Shown in pieces: positions 50,183 through 59,890 of a stretch of 64,000 nucleotides of DNA. The stretch spans positions 62,001-126,000 of the forward strand of contig CAVTXH010000003.1 of assembly GCA_963738625.1 (NCBI GenBank), given 5' to 3'. How positions within the stretch are numbered: position 1 is the stretch's first letter; each line of letters begins with the position of its first letter. Origin of the DNA: UBA7672 sp963738625. GTDB taxonomy: Bacteria; Pseudomonadota; Alphaproteobacteria; Caulobacterales; Hyphomonadaceae. The position numbers and the translations under genes were made by a program. The notes below the pieces were generated by a model that worked only from the letters and a program-made list of their open reading frames with translations, made no database searches and was not told the origin of the DNA.

Positions 50183-51466
50183 ATGATCGATCTAAGGCAC
50201 TACGACACCGAACTCACCGCCGACCCTTCGCGTGTTGTGCTGCGGCCTTTCAGCATTTCGGCGGAGCCGCGCGGCACCGCGCACGGAATAATGACACGGG
50301 CAGAGCGCATCGTGCGGGCCGTGCTGAAGCTGGATGACGAGACCGCGCGCGAGTATCTCGATTTCGTCGATGGCGATTTCTTTGGCCGCCACTGGCAGAC
50401 TCACGCGATCTTCCTCGACCGGTTCAGGAACGTCCGCGACCTCATCGGCGATCTCGAGAACGTCAACGAGGTCCACGCCAAGCTGATTGGCGCGTATTTC
50501 AGTCACGAATACTCCTATGCCGCCGCCGCGGTGATGAATCCCTCAATTGTGCCGCATCCGGACCAGACGGGCACACGCGACGGCGCGGTGCGGTTCGTCC
50601 TGTCGCTGCGCACGGTGGGCGAGGGCCACATATCGTCGATCGCATTCCGCGAAGGCGTCGCCTCGCCCGACGGCAGCTTCACGCTGTGGCCGGAAACGCC
50701 ATTCGCCATAGCTGCTGCGCCTGACTCTCACGATGGCGAGGGCGGGCCCGTAAACGTCAAAAAGCACGAGTCCTCGCCGCTTTCCGGCGTGGTGATCTTT
50801 CCGATCACCCGCGCGCAGCGGAACGGGCTGGAGGATCTTCGCCTCGTTCAGTTCACCGAGGACGACGGCTCGAAATACTATGCCGGGACATACACGGCCT
50901 ATTCCGGCCGCGAGGTGGGCTGCGAAATGCTGACCACCGAGCGCTTCTCGGAGTTCAACCTGACGCCGCTTCGGGGCGCGGCGGCTCAGCACAAGGGCCT
51001 CGCGCTTTTCCCGCATCGCATCGATGGGCGGTTCACGGCCATCGGGCGGCTGGATCATGAATCGCTCTACTACATGCAGAGCGACGACCGGTTCACCTGG
51101 AACTACGGCAAACGGATCATGACGCCGAAGCATCTCTGGGAGCTGGTGCAGCTCGGCAATTGCGGTTCGCCGATAGAGCTTGAAGAAGGCTGGCTGCTGC
51201 TGACCCATGGGGTAGGCGCGATGCGGCAGTATTCGATGGGCGCAGCCCTGCTGGACAAGAAGGATCCGTCCAAGGTGCTGGGCCGCTCGGTGAAGCCCTT
51301 CCTGACGCCTATCGACGAAACGCGGGAAGGCTATGTGCCCAACGTGGTCTATACCTGCGGCGGCCTGAAAGTGGGCGACCGGCTGCTGCTGCCCTATGGC
51401 GTGGCGGATTCCGCCGTCCGCTTCGTGTCGCTGAAGATCTCCGATCTGCTGGCAACCTTGAGCTAG
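50183..51466 (+). CDS. GH130 family mannoside phosphorylase/mannosidase-like protein
   Basis: A 427-residue five-bladed beta-propeller, 27 bp after the GT4 gene and so very likely co-transcribed. YAAAAVMNPSIVPHPDQ, SSIAFREG, EDLRLVQFTEDDG and EEGWLLLTHGVGAMR correspond to GH130 active-site segments (the general acid Asp of GH130 lies in the ED-type turn). GH130 enzymes cleave or phosphorolyse beta-mannosides. No secretion signal is seen, so it acts in the cytoplasm on the product or precursor of the neighbouring glycosyltransferase. Confidence 0.85.
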   Translation: MIDLRHYDTELTADPSRVVLRPFSISAEPRGTAHGIMTRAERIVRAVLKLDDETAREYLDFVDGDFFGRHWQTHAIFLDRFRNVRDLIGDLENVNEVHAKLIGAYFSHEYSYAAAAVMNPSIVPHPDQTGTRDGAVRFVLSLRTVGEGHISSIAFREGVASPDGSFTLWPETPFAIAAAPDSHDGEGGPVNVKKHESSPLSGVVIFPITRAQRNGLEDLRLVQFTEDDGSKYYAGTYTAYSGREVGCEMLTTERFSEFNLTPLRGAAAQHKGLALFPHRIDGRFTAIGRLDHESLYYMQSDDRFTWNYGKRIMTPKHLWELVQLGNCGSPIELEEGWLLLTHGVGAMRQYSMGAALLDKKDPSKVLGRSVKPFLTPIDETREGYVPNVVYTCGGLKVGDRLLLPYGVADSAVRFVSLKISDLLATLS

Positions 51467-51566
51467 GCAATGACCCGGCGTCGAAGGCCCTCCCACGACG
51501 TTGGTCATCCGCAACGGCGTCGCCACTGATCGCTTCGACAGGCCGAAGCTGCGGCGCGAAACTGCT

Positions 51567-51585
51567 CGGGCGTTGAGAACGCCCG
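51567..51585. other. Perfect palindrome CGGGCGTT-GAG-AACGCCCG
   Basis: An 8-bp perfect stem with a 3-nt loop, 103 bp upstream of the patatin start, in a 221-bp intergenic stretch that contains no gene. No U-tract follows, so it may be a protein-binding site or an mRNA hairpin rather than a terminator for the GH130 gene. Confidence 0.4.
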
Positions 51586-51687
51586 GCGAAAAGGAAATGG
51601 CAGCGCGCCTGCCGCTTTGGCTGCGCGCCCCGACGTGGCAAGCTCCCGCCGACGCGGGTTATCCCGAACGCGAAGAGGCGTGCATCA

Positions 51688-52935
51688 GTGAAACAGCATG
51701 ACGGACTCGGCACGCTAAGCACGCTTGGCCTTTGTGGCCTTGCCCTGGCTGGCTGCACGACAATTCCCCGTCTTGATACGCCCCCAGCCGCTTCGCTGGC
51801 GGCGGCCCCCGCTGGCTTCTCGCGGCCGATTCGCGCCGACGCGCTTGATCGCCAGTTCTTCGAGGCGAACGCCCAGGCAATGACCGAAGGCGTCAAGGCA
51901 TCCAGCGATGGTTCGATCGACATTCTCGCCCTGTCCGGCGGCGGCGCCGGCGGCGCGTTCGGCGCAGGCGTCGTGGTCGGCCTGACCAAGGCAAACGCGC
52001 GGCCCAAATATGAGATCGTCACGGGAGTATCTACCGGCGCATTGATCGCGCCGTTTGCGTTCCTCGGGCCTCAATGGGACGGCACCCTCGTCGAAGCCTT
52101 CAGCGGCAAGTCGACAGGCGACCTCCTGGTGTCGCGTGGCCTTGGCGCCCTGTTCGGCGTCGGCGTGTTCCAGGGCGCGCCCTTGCGCAAGCTCATCGAC
52201 CGCTTCGTCACCGACGATATGGTCGCCGCCGTTGCCAAGGAAGCAGCAACGGGCCGCCTGCTGCTCGTCGCTACTACAAACCTGGACCGTGAAGAGACCC
52301 AGATCTGGAATCTCGGCGCCATCGCCATGCAGGGCGGCCCTAAAGCGCGAGATCTGTTCCGCGACGTTCTGGTTGCTTCGGCGAGCGTTCCCGGCGTCTT
52401 CCCGCCGGTGATGATCGAGGTGCAGGACAACGGCAAGACTTTCCAGGAGATGCACGTTGATGGCGGCGCCTCCACGCCATTCTTCATCGCGCCGGATATC
52501 GCCATGATCCTGGGCTTCGCGCCCGAAGCGTTGCGCGGCGCCAGCATCTACGTCGTCGTCAACGCCCAGTCCGCGACCATGCCGCGCTCGACCAAGAACA
52601 ACACGATCGACATTGTGGCGCGCTCGTTCACCGCCGTGCTCAACCACATGACTCGCACATCGCTGGCGCAGACCGACGCATTCGCCGAGCGCAATGGAAT
52701 GTCTTTCGTGTTCACCGTGATGCCGCAGAATCTTGCGTTTGACGGCTCGCTTGCGTTCGAGGAAGCGAGCATGAAATCGATCTTTGACTATGGCGTGCGT
52801 TGCGCCTCGCAGAAGCTCGTATGGGTCACGGCTCAGCAGGCGCTGGAACACGCCGAGATTGCAGGCCCGACGCCTGTCCCGGCCGACAAGGCAAGTTGCC
52901 CGCTGCTGGCCGACTTCAAGAAGCGGTCAAACTAG
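51688..52935 (+). CDS. Patatin-like phospholipase lipoprotein
   Basis: A 415-residue protein beginning at GTG (KQHDGLGTL). The lipobox LALAGC gives lipidated Cys23. The patatin domain has the oxyanion loop GGGAGGAFGAG (84-94), the catalytic Ser in GVSTG (Ser115) and the catalytic Asp in HVDGGAS (near 256). Patatin enzymes hydrolyse acyl lipids; as a lipoprotein it would face the periplasm or outer membrane. The start is preferred because it opens the leader; no other in-frame start with a ribosome-binding site lies nearer. Confidence 0.9.
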   Translation: MKQHDGLGTLSTLGLCGLALAGCTTIPRLDTPPAASLAAAPAGFSRPIRADALDRQFFEANAQAMTEGVKASSDGSIDILALSGGGAGGAFGAGVVVGLTKANARPKYEIVTGVSTGALIAPFAFLGPQWDGTLVEAFSGKSTGDLLVSRGLGALFGVGVFQGAPLRKLIDRFVTDDMVAAVAKEAATGRLLLVATTNLDREETQIWNLGAIAMQGGPKARDLFRDVLVASASVPGVFPPVMIEVQDNGKTFQEMHVDGGASTPFFIAPDIAMILGFAPEALRGASIYVVVNAQSATMPRSTKNNTIDIVARSFTAVLNHMTRTSLAQTDAFAERNGMSFVFTVMPQNLAFDGSLAFEEASMKSIFDYGVRCASQKLVWVTAQQALEHAEIAGPTPVPADKASCPLLADFKKRSN

Positions 52936-53001
52936 ACGCTTGCTCCCGCAGCCGCCCCGCACGATATGATCGTTGGAGGCGATGCATCGGAGGCAGCAGG
53001 C

Positions 53002-54474
53002 ATGGCGGATACGACAACAAGCGAGCTGGGCCGGGTCGGCCTGAAGCGCGCCGACCTGTTCCGCGAGCAGTGCTATATCGACGGAAAGTGGACGGGCGAA
53101 CCGAAACATCCTGTCCGCAACCCGGCGACGAGAGGTCTGCTCGGCCACATCCCCAATCTCGGCAAGGCCGAGACGGAGCGCGCGGTCGCTGCGGCCGAAG
53201 CCGCCTTGCCGAAATGGCGCTCCGCATCCGCCCGCACCCGCGCCGACATCCTGCGCAAGTGGAACGACCTGATGTTGAAACACCAGGAAGACCTCGCACG
53301 CCTGATGACGGCCGAGCAGGGTAAGCCGCTGGCCGAATCGCGGGGCGAAATCGCCTATGCGGGCTCGTTCTTCGAATGGTTCGGCGAGGAGGCCAAGCGC
53401 GTCTATGGCGACACCATTCCCGGCCCGGCGGCGGACCGCCGCATCATGGTGCTGAAGCAGCCCGTAGGAGTCGTCGGCGCGATAACGCCGTGGAACTTCC
53501 CGGCCGCGATGATCACGCGCAAGGTCGGCCCCGGTATCGCGGCCGGGTGCACCGTCGTGCTGAAGCCGTCGGAGCTGACGCCTTATTCCGCGCTGGCTAT
53601 CGCGCTGCTGGGCGAAGAAGCCGGACTGCCGCCCGGCGTCTTCAACATCGTCACCGGCGATGCGGAGCCGATCGGCCGCGTGCTCACCGAAGATCCGCGC
53701 ATCCGCAAGTTCACCTTTACGGGCTCGACGCCGGTGGGCAAAAAGCTCGCGGCGCAATGCGCCGGGACAGTGAAGCGCGTTTCGCTCGAGCTCGGCGGCA
53801 ACGCGCCTTTCCTTGTGTTCGACGATGCAGATGTCGAGGCCGCCGTCGCCGGAGCGATCATCTCGAAATTCCGCAACACCGGGCAGACCTGCGTTTGCGC
53901 TAACCGCTTCTTCGTGCAGGACGGGATCTACGACACGTTCGCCAAGGCGCTGGCGGAGAAAGCGTCTGCACTGGTGGTGGGCGATGGTCTTGCCGGCGTT
54001 ACGCAGCAGGGTCCGCTGATCAACGAGAGGGCTTTGCAGAAAGTGCAGGCTCATGTCGCAGACGCGCTGGGCCACGGCGCCAAAGTGCTGACGGGCGCCA
54101 AGCCGGACAGCCTGGGCGGCGCATTCTATCGGCCTACAGTGCTGCGCGACGTCGCTCCCGACGCCCTGCTCTGCCGCGAAGAAACCTTTGGGCCCGTCGC
54201 CGGCCTCGTCCGCTTCAAGACCGAGGAAGACGCTATCCGTCTTGCCAACGACAGCCGCGCCGGCCTCGCCGCTTATGCCTACACGCGAGATCTCGCCCGC
54301 TCATGGCGCGTCAGCGAAGACCTCGAATACGGCATGGTCGGCATGAACACCGGCCTCATCTCCACCGAGGTCTCGCCCTTCGGGGGCGTAAAGGAATCCG
54401 GCATCGGCCGTGAAGGCTCGAAGTACGGCATCGAGGAATATCTGAACATCAAGGCCGTGTTCGTGCAGCTCTAA
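53002..54474 (+). CDS. gabD: NAD(P)+-dependent succinate-semialdehyde dehydrogenase
   Basis: A 490-residue aldehyde dehydrogenase. The catalytic segments are seen: PWNFPAAMITRKVGPGIAAGC, FTGSTPVGKKLAAQC, VSLELGGNAPFLVFDDAD (Glu general base) and NTGQTCVCANRFFVQ (catalytic Cys in TCVC). The C-terminus has EVSPFGGVKESGIGREGSKYGIEEYLNIK, the GabD signature. It oxidises succinate semialdehyde to succinate. ATG 53002 follows GGAGGCAGCAGGC. The TetR gene overlaps convergently by 4 bp and may regulate it. Confidence 0.93.
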   Translation: MADTTTSELGRVGLKRADLFREQCYIDGKWTGEPKHPVRNPATRGLLGHIPNLGKAETERAVAAAEAALPKWRSASARTRADILRKWNDLMLKHQEDLARLMTAEQGKPLAESRGEIAYAGSFFEWFGEEAKRVYGDTIPGPAADRRIMVLKQPVGVVGAITPWNFPAAMITRKVGPGIAAGCTVVLKPSELTPYSALAIALLGEEAGLPPGVFNIVTGDAEPIGRVLTEDPRIRKFTFTGSTPVGKKLAAQCAGTVKRVSLELGGNAPFLVFDDADVEAAVAGAIISKFRNTGQTCVCANRFFVQDGIYDTFAKALAEKASALVVGDGLAGVTQQGPLINERALQKVQAHVADALGHGAKVLTGAKPDSLGGAFYRPTVLRDVAPDALLCREETFGPVAGLVRFKTEEDAIRLANDSRAGLAAYAYTRDLARSWRVSEDLEYGMVGMNTGLISTEVSPFGGVKESGIGREGSKYGIEEYLNIKAVFVQL

Positions 54475-55100
54475 CCGCGCAGGTAACGCAGCACGACCAG
54501 CGCTGGTTCGCTCTTCAGCACATCCCAGTCGAGGTGTTCGAAGACCGTGTCGCTGGAATAGCCTGCCGCCTTGCGCAGAACGGCCGCGTTGAAGACGTAG
54601 AACGCCAGTTCGATTGCGAGCTCCGGATCGGAGTGTCCAATCTCCGCTCGGAAGGGCGCGATCACGGAGCGAAAACTGCGCAGCCCCAGCTGGACTGACT
54701 GCCTGCCCCGGTTCTGCATCACGGCGTCGCCCTGCTGTGCATCCAGAATCTTCTTCAGGATATCGGCATAGGTCGTCAGCGCCTCGATCCTGCGGCGGGC
54801 GTAGTGTTCAACGGCATAAGCGAGGTTCTTCGCCTTGTAGGCGGCGATGTTGCGGTGCATCGCGTCTGCGCGCGTGAGGACGTTGTCCTTGATGGCGCGC
54901 AGCAGCTGCGCCTTGTTGGCGAAGCGCCGATAGATGCCGCCCACGGAAGCGTCCGCCTCATCGGCGACGGCTTTTATGATGAAGGCATGCCATCCATCAC
55001 GGCTCAGCACAGTCTCGGCGGCCGACACGATGCGTTCGAGGTTGCGCTGGCTCCGCTCCCGTTTGGAGGGATGGGCGTGGCGCGTAGCCGGAGAAGACAT
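54471..55100 (-). CDS. TetR family transcriptional regulator
   Basis: A 209-residue protein from ATG 55100 (MSSPATRHAHPSK). HTH: RNLERIVSAAETVLSRDGWHAFIIKAVADEADASVGGIYRRFANKAQLLRAI. A helical ligand-binding domain follows. Five bases of purine precede 55100; the longer frame from 55139 is possible. It lies 3' of malate synthase on the same strand and is convergent with gabD, overlapping its stop codon. Targets are not established. Confidence 0.88.
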   Translation of the reverse strand: MSSPATRHAHPSKRERSQRNLERIVSAAETVLSRDGWHAFIIKAVADEADASVGGIYRRFANKAQLLRAIKDNVLTRADAMHRNIAAYKAKNLAYAVEHYARRRIEALTTYADILKKILDAQQGDAVMQNRGRQSVQLGLRSFRSVIAPFRAEIGHSDPELAIELAFYVFNAAVLRKAAGYSSDTVFEHLDWDVLKSEPALVVLRYLRG

Positions 55101-55278
55101 CAGCCAGGTCCCTGCAGCGCGAGACGGCTTCGCGCGCAAGTCCCGGCCCGGCGGTCAACTGCATTCGCGGGGCCGCGCCGAAGCCGGGGAAATATGCGAG
55201 CGGTCAGTCGCAAATCTTGACGATACAGCCCGTCGCGACGCTGTTTCTGCAATCGACCTCGGCCTCGACCTTCTAAAC

Positions 55279-57423
55279 TCAACCCACGTCGCGAATTTTT
55301 TCCTTTGCGCGGAAGCCGTGAAGCAGCGGTTCGGTGTAGCCGTTGGGTTGCGCACGCCCTCCAAAGATCAACGCGCGCGCCGCGGCGAAAGCCAGGCTCG
55401 CACTCGGGTCCGGCGACATCGGCAGATAGTGGACATCGTCTGCGTTCTGCGCATCGACCTTGGCCGCCATCTTCGTCAGCGCGGCATCGACCTCCGCTTC
55501 GGTGCAGACGCCATGATGCAGCCAGTTGGCGATGTGCTGGGAGGAAATCCGCAACGTTGCGCGGTCCTCCATCAACCCGACATCGTGAATGTCCGGCACC
55601 TTCGAACAACCGATCCCCTGATCCACCCAGCGCACGACATAGCCGAGAATGCCCTGTGCATTGTTCTCCAACTCTTCGCGAATATCCTGCGCCGACCAGT
55701 TTGCGCCAAGATGCAGCGGAATGGCGAGCAGGCTCTCCAGCGGGGGCGGCGGCTCGCTTGCAATCTCCTTCTGCCGGGCGAACACGTCGACGGCGTGATA
55801 ATGCATGGCATGAAGCGTTGCGGCGGTAGGGCTAGGCACCCAGGCTGTTGACGCGCCGGCGCGTGGATGACCGATCTTCTGGTCCATCATGTCGGCCATG
55901 CGATCGGGCGCCGCCCACATGCCCTTGCCGATCTGCCCCCTGCCCGCAAGACCGCATGCCAGGCCAATTCTTACGTTGCGGTCTTCATACGCCCTGATCC
56001 AGGACGACGCCCGCATCTCGGCCTTTCGCACCATTGCGCCAGCTTCCATGGAGGTGTGAATCTCATCGCCCGTGCGATCGAGGAAGCCTGTGTTGATGAA
56101 AACGATGCGGTCCTTCACTTCGCCAATGCACGCCGCGAGATTGGCTGACGTGCGCCGCTCCTCATCCATCAGGCCGAGCTTCAGCGTATGACGCTGGAGG
56201 CCCAGCATGTCCTCCACTGCCTCGAACAGCCTGTTGGCGAAGCCAACCTCCTTTGGCCCATGCATCTTCGGCTTCACTATGTAGATCGATCCCTTCCGGC
56301 TGTTGCGGAACCGGCCAAGACCCCGGAGGTCGTAGAGCCCGATCAGGCTGGTTATCACCGCATCGAGTATGCCTTCCGGCGCTTCCGAGCCGTTTGCGAG
56401 CAGGACCGCCGGCGTCGTCATCAGATGCCCGACATTGCGGACGAACAGCAGTGCGCGACCGCTTGCCTCGAAAGGCCTGCCCTGCGGAGACAGCCACAGC
56501 CGATCCTGCTCCAGCGCCCGCATCGTCACGCGGCCGCCCTTGTCGAACGTCGCCGTGAGGTCGCCGCGCATCACGCCGAGCCAGTTGGAATAAGCGGCGA
56601 CCTTGTCTGCGGCATCGACCGCCGCGATCGAGTCCTCCAGGTCGACAATCGTCGTCAGCGCGGATTCGAGAATGACGTCTGCAATTCCCGCCCGATCGGC
56701 GGCGCCGACCGGCCGGTCGCGGTCGATCACCAGTTCAACGCCCAGCCCGTTGTGCCGGAACAGCAGGCCCGAGGGCTGCTCCGGATCGCCGCGATAACCT
56801 GCGAATGCGCCAGGATCGCGCAGCGCCGGCTCGACCGCGCCGCTGGCAACGCGCCAGCCGCCAACATCGGCATGCTTCCCATGCACGAGAGGGATCGCCT
56901 CGTCCAGAAACGCCTTGGCCCGCGCGATGACCCGAGCGCCGCGCTCTGCGTCATAGCCGCCTGGCTTCGCTTTTCCCGGCAGCGCGTCCGTGCCGTAGAG
57001 CGCGTCGTAGAGACTGCCCCATCGCGCGTTGACAGCGTTGAGCAGAAAACGCGCATTCAGCACCGGCACCACCAGCTGTGGCCCCGCCATCCGTGCGACT
57101 TCGCTATCTACGTTGTCGCTGGCGACACGAACGCTTTCCGGTTCCGCCACGAGATATCCGATCGATTGCAGGAAGGCGCTGTACTCGCTCCAATCGATAG
57201 CCTTGCCGCGGCGCTCCCGGTGCCAGACGTCGATTTCAGCCTGCATGCGATCGCGTTCGGCCAGCAGCTCACGGTTCTCGGGCGCGAAGCGCTCGAACAG
57301 GCCGGCCAGACCCTTCCAGAACTGTCCGGCGCTCATGCCGAGATCTGGCAGCACGTCGTATTCGACGAGGTGAACGAGTTCGGCTGCGACCTGAATGTTC
57401 TCGCGCTTCTGCATCCTGCTCAT
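55279..57423 (-). CDS. glcB: Malate synthase G
   Basis: A 714-residue enzyme, normal length for isoform G. Conserved segments: TTIVDLEDSIAAVDAADKV, GSIYIVKPKMHGPKEV, the LGLMDEERRTSANL region, FINTGFLDRTGDEIHTSMEAG and RGQIGKGMWAAPDRM. It condenses glyoxylate with acetyl-CoA to (S)-malate in the cytoplasm. ATG 57423 overlaps the glcF stop by 4 bp (ATGA), and the 76-codon extension upstream lies inside glcF and is rejected. Co-transcription with glcDEF ties glyoxylate formation to its use. Confidence 0.94.
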   Translation of the reverse strand: MSRMQKRENIQVAAELVHLVEYDVLPDLGMSAGQFWKGLAGLFERFAPENRELLAERDRMQAEIDVWHRERRGKAIDWSEYSAFLQSIGYLVAEPESVRVASDNVDSEVARMAGPQLVVPVLNARFLLNAVNARWGSLYDALYGTDALPGKAKPGGYDAERGARVIARAKAFLDEAIPLVHGKHADVGGWRVASGAVEPALRDPGAFAGYRGDPEQPSGLLFRHNGLGVELVIDRDRPVGAADRAGIADVILESALTTIVDLEDSIAAVDAADKVAAYSNWLGVMRGDLTATFDKGGRVTMRALEQDRLWLSPQGRPFEASGRALLFVRNVGHLMTTPAVLLANGSEAPEGILDAVITSLIGLYDLRGLGRFRNSRKGSIYIVKPKMHGPKEVGFANRLFEAVEDMLGLQRHTLKLGLMDEERRTSANLAACIGEVKDRIVFINTGFLDRTGDEIHTSMEAGAMVRKAEMRASSWIRAYEDRNVRIGLACGLAGRGQIGKGMWAAPDRMADMMDQKIGHPRAGASTAWVPSPTAATLHAMHYHAVDVFARQKEIASEPPPPLESLLAIPLHLGANWSAQDIREELENNAQGILGYVVRWVDQGIGCSKVPDIHDVGLMEDRATLRISSQHIANWLHHGVCTEAEVDAALTKMAAKVDAQNADDVHYLPMSPDPSASLAFAAARALIFGGRAQPNGYTEPLLHGFRAKEKIRDVG

Positions 57424-58712
57424 TCGCCACCTCCCATTCCCTGCGGCTTGGGTCCGCCCGTCGCCCAGTCGAGCAATTCGGCGACATGCACCACGGGAAT
57501 GCCTGTTCTTGCGCCGATCTGCACTGCGCAGCCGATGTTTCCCGTCGCGATGACGTCCGGCTTGAGCACTTCGAGACTCGCCGTCTTGCGATCGCCAAGC
57601 CGGTCTGCAATTCCGGGCTGCAGAATGTTGTACGTTCCCGCCGAGCCGCAACAGAGATGCGCATCCACGGGCGTGACAACTTCAAATCCCGCGGCTTCCA
57701 GCAACCGGCGAGGCTGCGCGACGATCTTCTGCCCGTGTTGCAGGGAGCAGGCGGCATGGTACGCGACACGAAACTTGGGCGGCTGCGATGCAGGCATTGC
57801 GGCGACGCCAACAAACTCGGCGATGTCCCTGGTCAGCGATGAAATGCTCGCGGCGCGCGCCGCATAGGCAGGATCGTTGCGCAACATGAAGCCATAGTCC
57901 TTGATTGTAACGCCGCAACCGGAAGCCGTCACGATGATCGCGTCGACGCCTTCGATGGCGGCTGACCATGCATCGATATTGCGCCGGATGAAGCGCAGAG
58001 CCTCCGCCTTCCGGCCCATATGATGCACCAGCGAACCGCAGCAACCTTCATTCGGCGGCCGAACGACATCATAACCCAGCCGGTTCAACAGCCGGCAAGC
58101 TGCCGCCTGGAATTCCGGCCGCAGCACAGGTTCCGCGCAGCCGGCCTGCAGGATGACGCGCCCCTTGCGAGCGCCTGTCGCAGCCGACGCGCTGATTTCG
58201 GCAGCATGCGCACGATTGCCCTTCGTCATGCGCAGCATCGCCGCAAGCCGCTCTCCGCCCGGCAGGCGGGCGACGGGCCCCGACAAAGGCGCGAACGCTC
58301 GGCCAATGCCGAGCGCCGCCGCGAATCGACTTCGATACGGCAGAACCTTCGCCAGCACCCAGCGCAGCGCACGGTCCATGAACGGCCGGCGGAAGTTGTC
58401 TTCGACATGCACCCGCGCATGATCGATCAGATGCATGTAGTCGACGCCCGATGGGCACGTCGTCGTGCAGGCGAGGCATGACAGACAGCGGTCGATATGC
58501 GTCACGACCTCGGGCGTCGGCTTCGTGTCCCGCTCCAGCATATCCTGGATCAGAGAGATACGCCCGCGCGGACCATCACGCTCGTCGCCGAGCAGCACGT
58601 AGGTCGGGCATGTTGCCGTGCAGAACCCGCAATGCACGCAGGTGCGGATCGCCTTCTCGGACGCCGCCGTCGCCGGATCTGCAAGCTGCTCAGGCGTGAA
58701 TTCTGTCCTCAT
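57420..58712 (-). CDS. glcF: Glycolate oxidase iron-sulfur subunit
   Basis: A 430-residue protein with two [4Fe-4S] ferredoxin motifs, CVHCGFCTATCP (Cys25, 28, 31, 35) and CLSCLACTTTCP (Cys77, 80, 83, 87). Two CCG domains follow (EGCCGSLVHHMG and LCCGSAGTYN). This is the electron-transfer subunit of the glycolate oxidase complex, passing electrons from GlcD/E toward the quinone pool. It overlaps glcE (4 bp) and malate synthase (4 bp). Confidence 0.94.
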   Translation of the reverse strand: MRTEFTPEQLADPATAASEKAIRTCVHCGFCTATCPTYVLLGDERDGPRGRISLIQDMLERDTKPTPEVVTHIDRCLSCLACTTTCPSGVDYMHLIDHARVHVEDNFRRPFMDRALRWVLAKVLPYRSRFAAALGIGRAFAPLSGPVARLPGGERLAAMLRMTKGNRAHAAEISASAATGARKGRVILQAGCAEPVLRPEFQAAACRLLNRLGYDVVRPPNEGCCGSLVHHMGRKAEALRFIRRNIDAWSAAIEGVDAIIVTASGCGVTIKDYGFMLRNDPAYAARAASISSLTRDIAEFVGVAAMPASQPPKFRVAYHAACSLQHGQKIVAQPRRLLEAAGFEVVTPVDAHLCCGSAGTYNILQPGIADRLGDRKTASLEVLKPDVIATGNIGCAVQIGARTGIPVVHVAELLDWATGGPKPQGMGGGE

Positions 58713-59890
58713 GACGCAAACCTTTGAGGATCGAACACGCCCGCCGGATCGAACGCCTCGCGGACACGTCTTGAAAGAGCCGCCACCGCAGGCAGCTCCG
58801 GATGAAGCGCGGTCACGGCTGCGCGCATATCCTCCGGCGCATCAGCCAGCATCGCGTGACCGCCAGCCTGCCCTGCCAGCGTGCGCATAACATCCGCCGG
58901 CGCTGAAACCGGAGTTCTTGCCCAGGCCAGCCCTCCGGCCCAGTCCAGCAGCGCTGCCCCGCCCAGCGCCCCAATTCCAGAAACGACCTTCCAGCCATTG
59001 GCTGGCGGAATACAAATACGCCACAACACCGGTCGCCCCGCCGCAGAAATATGCGATGCATCTTGGATTCCCGCCCAATGTGCATCGGCCTCCCGCGCTT
59101 CCAGCACGTCCACCCGGGCGGTTTCGGACAGGAGACTCCCGAGCATCTGCTGACGAGCGTCGACCGACGGGCCAAAGCCCTCGATACGCATCGCGGTCAC
59201 CGCATCCCTTCCATCGACTGCAGGAAGATGCGCGGCGGCCGCAACCTCGGCCTGCGACCCCATTGCCAGCGTCATTGCGCCCACCGCTGTCTCCACAGCG
59301 AGGCCGCGCAGCACCAGGGTACGCGCAACTGGCGGCTTCGGCAGCACCTTGAACGTCAATTCCGTCAGCACGGCGAGCTGACCCCACGACGCGGCCATCA
59401 CCTTGGACAGATCATACCCGGTGACATTCTTGACCACCTTGCCGCCTGCCTTGAACGCCTGGCCTCGCCCGTTCACTGCGGAAAACCCCAGCAGGTGATC
59501 GCGTACGCTGCCCGCCGACACGCGGCGCGATCCTGCAAGCCCCGCCCCGACGATCCCGCCAATCGTCGAGCGCCCTGCAGCCGCACCCGCGACAGCCGCA
59601 AAGTCATAGGGCTCGAACGCGAGCATCTGGTTGTGTTGGGCCAGTAGAGGCTCGATCTCGGACAAGCGCACGCCCGGCTCGACGGTAAGGATCAATTCCG
59701 CCGGATCATAATCGACGACCTTCGCAAGATTTGCCGTCGACAGCTTCACCGTTTCGCGGCCCGGCCGACCGACGCTCCGCTTGCTCCCGCCGCCGACGAC
59801 TTCAAGCCTGCGACCGGACGCAGCCGCATCGACCACCGCCTCGCAGATGTCTTTCGCGTCTGTCGGTTGAAGCGCAGCAGCCATTGCCAT
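58709..59890 (-). CDS. glcE: Glycolate oxidase FAD-binding subunit
   Basis: A 393-residue protein. The FAD-binding PCMH-type domain contains RSTIGGIVGAGLAGSRRVSAGSVRDHLLGFSAVNG and KNVTGYDLSKVMAASWGQLAVLTELTFKVLPKP, the GlcE pattern. It is shorter than GlcD because the C-terminal cap is reduced. ATG 59890 shares one base with the glcD stop (TGATG), and glcF overlaps by 4 bp, so the three subunits are translationally coupled. Partner of GlcD and GlcF in glycolate oxidation. Confidence 0.93.
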   Translation of the reverse strand: MAMAAALQPTDAKDICEAVVDAAASGRRLEVVGGGSKRSVGRPGRETVKLSTANLAKVVDYDPAELILTVEPGVRLSEIEPLLAQHNQMLAFEPYDFAAVAGAAAGRSTIGGIVGAGLAGSRRVSAGSVRDHLLGFSAVNGRGQAFKAGGKVVKNVTGYDLSKVMAASWGQLAVLTELTFKVLPKPPVARTLVLRGLAVETAVGAMTLAMGSQAEVAAAAHLPAVDGRDAVTAMRIEGFGPSVDARQQMLGSLLSETARVDVLEAREADAHWAGIQDASHISAAGRPVLWRICIPPANGWKVVSGIGALGGAALLDWAGGLAWARTPVSAPADVMRTLAGQAGGHAMLADAPEDMRAAVTALHPELPAVAALSRRVREAFDPAGVFDPQRFAS

